NCBI GenBank assembly: GCA_028015205.1
Contig: CM051521.1
Coordinates: 94,278,513 to 94,342,512 of the forward strand
Reading direction: 5' to 3'
Source of the DNA: Mytilisepta virgata
Taxonomy: Eukaryota; Mollusca; Bivalvia; Mytilida; Mytilidae
DNA: 64,000 nt
The translations under genes and the position numbers were made by a program. Below, in pieces: positions 23,463 through 33,402 of this stretch (position 1 is its first letter; the number at the start of each line of letters is the position of its first letter). The notes beneath the pieces are model-generated. The model did no database searches. It had not been told where the DNA came from and saw nothing but the letters and a program-made list of their open reading frames with translations.

Positions 23463-24690
23463 ATTATGGAATAAATACTAGTATGATATTAAGAACAATC
23501 TTGAACGACGAGGGTATATTATACATATATATCTGTTTGTAACTTTCTAGTAATTCTTTTTTGCAGAATTAATAACTTGAAAAGTATTAATCATTTGAGG
23601 TTTTCTTTAACATTTGTGGATCTGTTTATGTGACTTTATATCAAAGTATTCCCTCTACGTTTTTGACAATATATGATGTTCTGACTTTACATAGAATAAC
23701 TTATGTAAATAGTTTAAATTCAAAATCGAAATACATGTAGTATGAATTGTCCTTATGATGAACTATATTGATATGATACATATTTTTTATCATAGTAGTC
23801 TGCTCTTTTGACAAGAACCGAATGCTGCTTTGGTGCATTTTTAGGTGTGATGGAAATTTTACATTTATTGCAAAATGCAAAAATATGTTAAATATTTAGA
23901 TAAAATATAGCAAGAACACACGTTTTAACATAGACATGATAGGTATAGATGTGCACAGTATTATCCCATTTATTTCATATATTTCCATGCAAACAGGGAT
24001 AATTGGAATACCATTTTGATTCCAAATATTTTTAATAAAAAAATACACTGCAGTATTCTCTATCACAATTCTCATACACCGTATATTTAAAACCTTAAAA
24101 ATATAGTCAGATCAGTGAAAATAAATAGCTGGCATGTGTATTGATACATGTATGTTTTTCATAGTTTTAGACATGGGATATATGTATAGCAACACCCGAC
24201 ACGTCTTATTAATAGCTGCAAACGACATAATTCTGTCAAGTATCATCTCAGACAGGGGATGCATCCTCATTGTCGAGGATCATCTCGGGCGTAGGATCAT
24301 CATTGTTTCAAATTTAGATCCTGCTTGTCTTGTTATCTTTTACACATTGATCTTACAAGCAATTCAGTATGAATTTGTCTTCTTCTTGTTCATAACCTAT
24401 TATTTGGCAGATGTGTGTTTTCTCCGGAGGGGAAGTCTCAATCTATAAGTAAAGTTATATGTATATTTTCTCAACTAGAAGTATTCCTGGTGAAATTAAG
24501 ATAAAAAATATGGTAAATTTATGTTCGCCTAATTATATAGCCATGATTGACATGCCCAGCTTATACACATGTACATGTACCCGGGTAACCTAATTATTGC
24601 TTTCAAATTGTTAATACTCAACTTTGCAACATACGCCAAGTTTGTCTCAATATAGTTTAGCATGCTCATATTCAGAGAAATTTAGTTTTT
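23463..24690. other. Gene-free stretch
   Basis: AT-rich. One 104-codon open frame (24134-24448) shows no recognisable motif and no splice or polyadenylation context; I see no gene. Confidence 0.4.
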
Positions 24691-25985
24691 AACTCACATA
24701 GGGAGAATTATTTAATTAAAGTTAGCTTGTTCAGTAAATTATCAGGTGAAAATAAATTGAGAACTTACCGTGATGTTAAACAAGAATTTAAAAGAGAATT
24801 GTACATATTTGCAGATGTAGATAAGCAAAATCTTAGTAATTTTATAAAGATTCGAACTAGTAATAGTAAGTTGAATATAGAAAGAGGTCGATATATGAAA
24901 CTATCAGTTGATCAAAGGATATGTCAGTTATGTAATAGGGATGCTGAGGATGAGTTACACTTCCTCGTGCATTGTGTAAAGTTAAGTAAAGAACGTGAAG
25001 TTTTGTTTAGAAATGTAAATGATGTTGTGCCTTCTTTTACAAATATTTCAAACATCGAAAAATTTAGATTTTTATTATCTAGTCATGATTTAGATTTATG
25101 TAAGATTATAATATTAGGTATTAGTAATATGTACAAGGTAAATCAGTTATTGAAGCAGAATCAGTAATCATTTAATCGGTTACATGTAACTATTTTGATA
25201 TCAAGTAGCCTTTCTACTTAAAAAAATGAAACGTTATTAATAAGTACATGAACACATTTTTCTTATTGTTTCCAGGGTAAATATTCCTAATTATTCTAAA
25301 AAAAACTTAAATCATCCTTACTAAAATGGTGAAAAAATGGTTACAAAATATTGCCAAGTTCTTTGTATCTGTGATCAAAGTTTGAAGTTGCTAAAAAGAC
25401 TCACTAGACTGAAATTTCCTTAGGCTCCTCTATCATGTCTATACTGTTACCGTATTAAAGTCAGATGTTGTTCTGGAGTTATGTCGCCTTGTCCGTAAAA
25501 AAATCAAATGTGCACGAAAAATCACAAAATTAACAATTTTTGGGTAAATTAAAAATCGTGTAGACTTCGATGTGCTCAATATATCTTGTTAAAATTTGAA
25601 ACATACTTTGTTAAGATAAGTATCTTTTAATGGTCAACTGCTAATCAATGCTAAACATAAAGCTTCAACTCCTATTTTGTTTTAATTTAATGAAGTTTAC
25701 CCTTCACTAAATGACAAACGTCAAGTAAAAAGCCTATATCAAGTTCTAGTTGTCTTATTAAAGAAAGATAACCCTAGTATGTATGAATAATATGCTCTAT
25801 GTCCTCAGCTGTGATGTCTACTGTCATTGAATACATTTTTTTAACTGTTGATTGTTATTTTGTTCATGATGTATTTGTTATTTTTTTTTTTGTTTTTTTT
25901 TGTTTGTTCTTGCAATTGATTGATGGTAGATCAATGTTTGGTCTTTAAATCAATAAAATTATTCTTATTCTTATTCTTATTATAT
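24690..25985 (+). mobile_element. Non-LTR retrotransposon, 3' end (5'-truncated)
   Basis: An open frame to the TAA at 25167 encodes the tail of a LINE polyprotein: LNIERGRYMKLSVDQRICQL followed by CNRDAEDELHFLVHC, i.e. a CxxC...HxxxxC zinc-knuckle-like motif that follows the reverse transcriptase in many LINEs. The reverse transcriptase itself is missing. An 0.8-kb 3'UTR follows, ending in AATAAAATTATTC and a short TTCTTA repeat tail (about 25955-25985), typical for LINEs with simple-repeat tails. Confidence 0.8.
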
Positions 25986-26449
25986 CACATTATTGCTCTA
26001 ATATAAGGCTCACGTTTGCTCAAACTATATCACTGATCATCTTCTCAAATATATGTTCTCAATTCAGTTAGACTTGACATGCTCAAGTAATACATCATTA
26101 TTGCGTTACATTATAAAAGATTAATTATGAGTTAGCTCTTACACATCACTGATCAACTACACCTATGCTAAATTCAGGTTCTCTCCCAAAATATATATAT
26201 TTACATGTAATCCAGAATATTAATATTTAAATACGATAAATTTAACTTGCATGTATATAAATTCAAATATCTTATAAACAAGGTTTGTGACAAAAAAAAG
26301 AAAGAACATAACAAATAAAAATAAACAGAAAAACTCTACATACACATTTGTAAATACATTTAAATAAGAAATGATAAATTAAGCCACTTCTGCCCTCAGT
26401 TCTAATGACTGCCGATTCATTTTACATGTACCTGAGACAATAGATTTAG
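25986..26449. other. Gene-free stretch between two LINE fragments
   Basis: AT-rich, probably including the 3'UTR of the minus-strand LINE fragment on its right. No motif is seen. Confidence 0.4.
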
Positions 26450-26650
26450 TAATTTAGTTTATTAAATAATTCTAATCTTATTTTTTTTGTATAATTTACA
26501 TTTTAGGAAGAAGTGTTCTTCATTTTCAATTATATGACAAGATTTACATAAACGATCTTCTCTTGGCATTTTGAAATATCGAACTCTCTCTATTTCAAGA
26601 TTACGATCACTTAAAAATAATTTTGTAAAACACTTCCTGATAGTAAAATA
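26450..26650 (-). mobile_element. LINE C-terminal fragment, minus strand
   Basis: Minus-strand translation gives LEIERVRYFKMPREDRLCKS followed by CHIIENEEHFFLKC, the same arrangement as the fragment at 24690-25167 (I-E-x-x-R-Y, CxxC, EHF.L.C). Stop codons follow just after the motif, so only a relic remains. It faces the plus-strand LINE. Confidence 0.7.
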
Positions 26651-27559
26651 TAAAAATATTCTGGATTGTTACATATGTGGGAAACTGATCATTAATTATA
26701 ACCAAAGTTACCATATATATGCTGCATCTGCACACACAAACATTATTTGTGCATTATGGAACGATTATATAACTGAAGATATTTTTTAGAAATAAGTAAA
26801 ATGGCCAGGTATGGTACATCATAATTACGTATGTATTAATTTCAAATAACAGTGTGATAATGTTACAGCTCTTTTCTGATTAAAACTGCATTATATTCGC
26901 TTATTAGAACATGATTTCGAAATCTCAAAGGAGGGCACGGTTGTTAACCCCAACCCAAATGACATACTTATCAGCTGATATCCAGATTGGCGACAGGGGA
27001 CACCGAAAGAAAAATTGTACCCGATTCAATAATCACTGCTCTCCTTTAACAATATCTCGTTAATATATATTATATTAAACTACGATTAAAGCTAAAACGA
27101 TTAAAGCTAAAACGATTAAATTCTATAAAGTACAATATATTTACCTTTCTTGTGTTAAAATATTTACTGATCACCTCTCATTTCCTCTTCGTCTAACCTT
27201 TGACCACTGAAGCTGGTATGCATCATCAATTGAGGAATCCATCCGAGTTTATTAATATTTATTAATATATATTATTCTCGGTACAAAACATGTTGATATA
27301 AAAACATGTCATAATAAATATGTTCATGAAATTGTTTTGATAGAAAGATTCAAATATATGAATTGATAAAGAAATCTATTTTGCATAAGATAATGTCAGC
27401 GTATTCATACAATAAAAAATGAGTAATTGAGTGTTAAAAACAACCAAGAGCACTGGAATAGAATGGTTTTTCTCTCTTCGAAGTGAGCCAACCTAGTTGC
27501 AAGCGGAAGTAAGTTAGCTTGCCGGTTTAAGATTCGGGGCGATAGCTATACTACGGATA
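26651..27559. other. Gene-free stretch
   Basis: Contains a short direct repeat, three copies of AAACGATTAAAGCT-type units near 27075-27120. Nothing else recognised. Confidence 0.35.
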
Positions 27560-27790
27560 GCCATCCTTGCAAAAATAAATACGATCTACCGATTCTTCTA
27601 AATGGCTAAACACGTGTATTGAATAGGAAGTACACATTATCAGGTTGAAATATTTTTTATGCAATCAAATTACTGAAGTCTTGCATTACCATGATGATGT
27701 ATTATTGGGTGCCATATCACCCGCTATGAAACAATAATTTAATTATAACCAGCTAATTATGAAAAAAATATTGACATTTGGTTAGACTCA
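27560..27790. repeat. Intron-2 remnant of copy B
   Basis: Aligns with 34370-34620 in intron 2 of copy C: CGATCTACCGATTCTTCTAA, GGAAGT.CACA, AGGTTGAAAT.ATT, ATGAAACA.TAATTTA and ATAACCAG. It shows that copy B once extended beyond exon 2 and that 22.97-27.56 kb was inserted or rearranged. Confidence 0.65.
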
Positions 27791-29264
27791 GCTATCAGGT
27801 GTGAAATTTTTCGTTTTAAGTGGCCTCACTGATTTCTTGACATGGGAAAGTTTCAGAATTAATAATAGTCATATACATGTATAAATATACAGAAATGGCA
27901 AAACACAGGCAACGCTTCAAACACCAAAAAATAAACAGAAATAGATTTACCATACTAGCATTTCAAATTGGTTTGTGAAAAATGGTAAAACAGTATGCAA
28001 TTTTTTCAAAGTTCGACTGAAAATTAAGGAAACTTTTTGGATCATTTTCTAACAATTTAACTTAACAGTTCAAGTCATAAAACTACAACACATGTCCTAG
28101 TTATTAACCCCTACTTGTATTTTCACAGCTTGTTCTGTTTAAGTTTTCGCATTTCATCATTCTAAAACATATCCATTTACACTTGATATTCCTTATCTGT
28201 GGGTAATATATTCGTTACATGATTACCATGCTGTCATACATTACCAAATTTAAGAATCAATATAATTATCCGAAACTTAAGTAATTAGTCGAGTCGCCCT
28301 TTTAAAATTAATAAAAGATTCTGAGAAAATAAATCCAACCAGAAATTAAAGCAGATTTTGGTTAAATGTCAATTTGTTCAATAACTCTGAACCTGAACTA
28401 AAAAATTAACCCAAAACAATCGTAATAAATCCTTCAAAATGATGATAACACTATCTAACAAGCTCTTATATAATTAGCTTCCACATACTAATAAATTGTG
28501 AAGACATTCAGCCGAAACTAAAAAATATGGAAAATAAAAAAAAATATTCAAAACTATGTAAACAACACTAAGACACATACAACCACTGACAAAGAACCCT
28601 CATTTGGAACAGTGAAAAGGAAGGGGTTTTAATGTGTACTGAACCCCACCACCCTCCCTTTTCCCATCACTCCCTTTTGCTTCTGAAATAGTAACGGGAC
28701 ATACACATGAAACAAATAATAATAAAGAACAACAAATTAATCAGTACATCACTTGATACGAAAAGCAAAAAATTAAATAACAAAGTCTGTTAAGATTTAA
28801 AAATATGATATCAGAAAAGGTCAACACTAAAACGCAATCCTACATGTCATATGAACAACATTACATCTCCTTTCAAATTTCAACACAAAAAAGGACACAT
28901 AACAAACTTAAATACAGCAGACAGTCAGGATAGTTAGAACACATGACTGGTAACAGGGCATTGCTGAAATTACGTTCGCTATGCATTTTGGGCACATTCC
29001 ACATGATAAAGTCTGTACGACGACCTATTTTTGTCCTTTTCGGATTCCGCTTGAGGATTATTGCTTATCGTCATTTTTCCATATCTCCTTTTATCTATAT
29101 ACATTAATGTATATGAGAACATTAAATAATATCATTTTTTAATATTACTTTCTTGCAAAACGTGATGATGCTGGTTTTATAAGTATATATACAATAGTGT
29201 GAAAGTGCCTACGTTTTGTAAATTGGCGCGAAGATGGATGGGTGAATTATTTTTTAACGTCCAG
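27791..29264. other. Gene-free stretch
   Basis: AT-rich without recognisable exon, RNA gene or repeat. I searched for the GTPase exon 3 signature (CTGTGGGATACTGCTGG) and did not find it. Confidence 0.4.
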
Positions 29265-29585
29265 TGGCAACCAGGTGCATATCAGGACGAGAACATGTTG
29301 ATATGATAATGAATATGATCCCTGCTTTGTACTAGATCGACACGCTAAGTCGGATTTTTAATGTGCTAGCTCACGAGGTAACTGTCCGCAGGAAGACACT
29401 CACTCGGACACATTATACTGACTCCGAGCCGACCAGTCTTTGCTCTTACTCCTAGATGACGCGTGCTTGGCGGAGAAGCAGCAAATACCAATTTTAATGT
29501 CTTTGGTTTGACCCGGCCGGGGATCGAACCCGCGACCTTCCGCACTCGGGGCGAGCACGCTACCACGAGACCACCGAGGCGGTCG
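29265..29585 (-). mobile_element. tRNA-derived SINE, minus strand
   Basis: Read on the minus strand, it starts with a tRNA-like head near 29582 (GCCTCGGTGGTCTCGTGGTA) with a B box GGTTCGATCCC near 29520. It runs through a body and ends near 29265 with GGTTGCCACTGGACGTT. The acceptor arms do not pair properly and the head continues directly into the body, so this is a SINE and not a tRNA gene. An open frame crossing it (29366-29671) is incidental. Confidence 0.75.
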
Positions 29586-29935
29586 GCGCGAAGACAAAAA
29601 AAGGTAAATGCATTCGCTGCGCTACTTTTCATTATAATCGTAACATATCGTTCTCTCGACTTCGGTCGCATCTAATGGATTGTGTCGCAAATGTATGAAA
29701 CGTAGACGATGACCGTTACAAAAAGATCGACGCGGACAATAAAGGCAAATATTCAACAAATTCATTGATGTATGATACTCGTATGTAAACGGTGTCCATG
29801 TGAAATTTAGGATGTGATTCCACAGGGAGGTGAGCGATATGGGAAACATCGAGTTGCAAATCTTCTCTCTGATACCTTATCAGTGCTTATGAATAATACT
29901 AATATGTGTTTGAATTCCACATATTGGGTCTTCTA

Positions 29936-30100
29936 AATCGATAAGAATAGATAATTGCTCGAAATGCACAGCTGGGGGTAAACTTAAGCATCACAGTTCT
30001 GTAGCCGGACAATTGAACATTTCCGGTGATAACAAAGAGTTCTATTTGAGCAGTCAAAAACGGTCACTGACAGCATATAACATGCCACATATGAATGCTA
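29936..30100. repeat. Left half of copy C 5' flank
   Basis: TAGCCGGACAATTGAACATT and GAGTTCTATTTGAGCAGTCA match the flanks near 8430 and 22340. The flank continues at about 32885, on the other side of the MULE. Confidence 0.6.
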
Positions 30101-30592
30101 GACAACTCGCCCCACTGCAAACTCGCTCCATACCAACTCCAACTCGCCCCAACTCGGAAAATATTTGTTACAAACTCGCTCCAACATTGAAAATCATCAT
30201 CACCAACTCGCCCAAACTAGATAATATATTTGTTACAAACTCGCCCCAACTTTGAAAGTAATGATTTTAAAGTAGCTCCAATGGTGAATATCATATTTAT
30301 CAACTCGCCCCAGTTAGTGACTACATTAGTTACAAAGTCGCCCCAACTTTGAATGTAATGATTTTAAACTAGCTCCAACGGTGAATATTATATTTACCAA
30401 CTCGCCCCAACTGGTAAAAATATTGGAAATCGTATAGTGTCGTTATCCTAAATAAAAATCAGAATGTACTTTATAATATTTTATTTATCATCATTACTAT
30501 CAAAAATAAACAACAAATGCAACAAACAAAAACAAATTAATACATCAGCACTAAAACATATATCATAATTACATGAGAAACACAAAAAATAT

Positions 30593-32412
30593 TTACAAGT
30601 CAACGTCTAAGATGGGACCATTCACACGAGCACACTGGTTCAGCAGGGTCGTTGTCGATATCAAATTCCTGGAATACTGGTCCCACAAGTTAAAAAGAAT
30701 TGACTGGTTGGTGCGGACAAGCTTACGCTGGTAACGCGTCAGCTTGCCCTCGGACACCATCTTCCTCTGCAGCGGCAACAGCTTTGCTTCTTGGTGCATA
30801 ATGGGTATCAGCTCATAGAAGGGTGGCTTCTCGTCTCTTGCTTTCTTGTTGAGTCTTCTGTGCCACCCTTCCACATCGTTGTTTGTACGCGTTGGCTGTT
30901 GGAAGACACACCAAGTGGCTATCTGGTAAAAGGAGTTGTCGATCCATGTCTTGCGAACGTATTTCACAAACTTCTTTAGTGTGTCGTCGTGAATGTTCTC
31001 TGTCAGTTTGTTGAAGGCTGGCTCTATGTGTGTGGCAGGCAAAAAAGGAAGGGCCATGATGTTACGACAGAACTTGAAAACATCACCACGTCTGTGATAG
31101 TCAAACTGAAAAATCAATAAAAAGTAATAATGAGCGTGCAGGGAAAGTTACAAATAACATATAATAAGTATATTATTTTCCTCTGACAACAATCCATATC
31201 CGTACACGTGAGAGTTTTTGTGTAGTATTGGTGTATATTGTTCATAATTACAAGGACTTTAATATCAAACATTTTTTTTCTGATTTCTTCTGACATAATC
31301 TTCTTACACAATCTTCTTAATAACGTAAGATTTTGCAAATTAACATACATATTTATAAACTTACTGCAAGCCCAAGTTTCTGGATCCGGCGCCATATGGC
31401 CTGGTTGAAGTGAAAGCAGCATCCCTGGATACGGATACCTGGTAACACCAAACGTAGACCTTTCCATAAGCCTTTCTCAAAGTCAGCTACTGCTACCTGG
31501 ACTAGAGGACGGATTGGAAGCGATGAAACGATGGCTGTTAGAATCTGAAAATATATAATTATGTTATTAATAAGATTTCTTAGGTTCATAAACCACGTCA
31601 ACATCATCATATTATTTTCATGTATCATCATGTTCAGAATCCATTACTGATGAATGGTTAATCGACGAAAAGTTTAGAAAAGAGTTATATACTTACAGCC
31701 TTATAGTCTCTGGTCAACCTGCGGGACATCAGACAAAATGCCAAAGGAACCTGTTTGGTACTGTCTCCACTGGTGATGAAAGCATGAACAGAAAACATCT
31801 GGACAAAAGGCTGGCGTACAACTTTAAATGTGCCATCAAGGTACCATGTCTTTGCCTTGGATAGAACCTTAAACTGGTCATCAGTAAAGAATATCAGGTG
31901 GCGAAAAAAGTCTACATGCAAGTCTTTCACGATGAAACCATCTGGGATGTAGTTGTAAGCTAACTGAAAATAGAGAAAAAAATGTTGTAACATTATTGTA
32001 CTAATACATATCAATTTAAGTTATAATTATGTGGCAAAAGAAAATGTTGATGAAACACATTCCATGAAATTAATAACTTAATACATATAATCATAATGAT
32101 AAAAAATACCTCAAAGTCCAGATTCTGCGGTTCTTCCGGACGTAGTGCTTCCCTAACTCTGTTGGCAGTGCGTACAAGGTTATTCTGTTTTGGTCGACTA
32201 CCTTCAGGTTGGTCTGGGTTTGCATGCTGAGTGAAAGCTTTCTCTACGATGTTGGAAGCGGCCACGTGGACTGTCAAGGTTCCAGGTAAGACGGCATGGG
32301 TGTGGTTGTTACTGGCTATGAATGTGTCACCTTTCTGCTTTACTCTAGCTGGACATGTCAGGGTCTTATTGCGTACTGTACATTGCCAATCAGTTGTTGT
32401 CTTGAGTTGACG
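30593..32412 (-). CDS. MULE transposase with FLYWCH-type finger (four exons, in frame)
   Basis: Minus-strand exons 32412-32110, 31963-31697, 31544-31365 and 31105-30593 are each bounded by AG/GT. The first three are multiples of three, giving 420 codons without a stop. Exon 1 shows W-x-C, TCPAR and H-T-H, the second half of a FLYWCH zinc finger for DNA binding. The catalytic triad of MULE transposases (PF10551-like) is present: WYLDGTFKVV (first Asp), VAVADFEKGLWKG (second Asp) with GCCFHF, and TNNDVEGWHRRLNKK (Glu). The start codon and first half of the finger are not visible; they may lie in an unseen exon between 32413 and the right end, or be lost. The enzyme would excise and insert the surrounding element. 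Intact motifs suggest recent activity. Confidence 0.88.
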
Positions 32413-32561
32413 CTGTGAAGAAAAATAATAAATTATAAAAGGTTATCATATTATTTAATGGACAGAACATTAAAAAAATAAAGAACATTTCTCCACATTA
32501 ATATTGTTAATTAGCTCATTATCCACGACTTTCATATTTATTCAGATTATTACTAATTTTT

Positions 32562-32777
32562 GGAATTATTATTTTCATGAGTTGGGGCGAGTTGGTGACT
32601 ATGATATTTACGTATGGAATTATTATTTTCATGAGTTGGGGCGAGTTGGTGACTATGATATTTACGTATGGAATTATTATTTTCATGAGTTGGGGCGAGT
32701 TGGTGACTATGATATTTACGTATGGAATTATTATTTTCATGAGTTGGGGCGAGTTGGTGACTATGATTTTCACAGTT
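32562..32777. repeat. 54-bp tandem repeat, four copies
   Basis: TTTTCATGAGTTGGGGCGAG recurs exactly every 54 bp (ATGA at 32577, 32631, 32685 and 32739) within the right end of the MULE. Because 54 is divisible by three, frames on both strands stay open across it, giving spurious open frames. Confidence 0.95.
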
Positions 32778-33402
32778 GGAGCGAGTTTGTAACAAATATT
32801 TTCCGAGTTGGGGCGAGTTGGAGAAAAGTTGGTGCGAGTTGGTATGGGGCGAGTTTGAAGTGGGGCGATTTGTCCTGCACCCCCACATATAGGCTCTTGA
32901 CCTGACTTACGATTCGTTGTCACCGATGTTGATTGAAATGAACAAACTTCAATCTTTAGAACAAAATTTTGATACATGTACTTATTCTCTTGTTACTTTT
33001 TTTTATCCGACTATCAATGGTACAAAAAAATGTATATTTCCTGCTCATCGATTTTAGAAAAAAATGTGAGATATTCATCTAATTATATTACCCCTCCAAA
33101 TCAGTTAGTGCATCTGTTTTAAATAACTCGTAGTAACATCCACTAATGTTACCAGATTGCAGTATAACGACAATAACACTGCATTGACGTTGACTTGACT
33201 TAAAATTTGATAAACGAGTTGCGCACGAATCGTGGAAAATGCTCAGGAAGTTGGTTGTAAATTTCCTGTTATTTAGATAGCTTCTTGGATAGTAAATTCT
33301 AACATATACAAATAAAATCATACGTTAAATATTGTTAATACTAAAACGAGGAAGCTAACTTATACTCATTATAAAACTTTGACTTCAATCGAACATTTAA
33401 AA

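Larger units (their letters stand above)
30101..32874 (-). mobile_element. MULE transposon with repeat-rich inverted ends
   Basis: The ends are inverted copies of about 120 bp: GACAACTCGCCCCACTGCAA at 30101 and its counterpart GACAAATCGCCCCACTTCAA read backwards from 32874. They share AACTCGCCCCAACTCGGAAA and ATATTTGTTACAAACTCGCT further in. More CAACTCGCCCC motifs fill both subterminal regions. ACATAT occurs just outside both ends (30087 and 32885), possibly the core of a 9-bp target duplication. The interrupted 5' flank of copy C is seen uninterrupted at 22340-22800. A spliced transposase gene lies inside on the minus strand. Confidence 0.85.

Noticed and set aside
24134..24448. 104-codon open frame
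   Set aside because: Hydrophobic residues but no consistent membrane-protein pattern, no splice or polyadenylation support and no recognised motif.
29508..29582. Possible tRNA gene on the minus strand
   Set aside because: A and B boxes are present, but the acceptor stem does not pair and the sequence runs on into a SINE body.
32504..32977. Open frames of 71-152 codons on both strands
   Set aside because: They are produced by the 54-bp tandem repeat and the MULE end motifs; the repeat length is a multiple of three and no domain is present.
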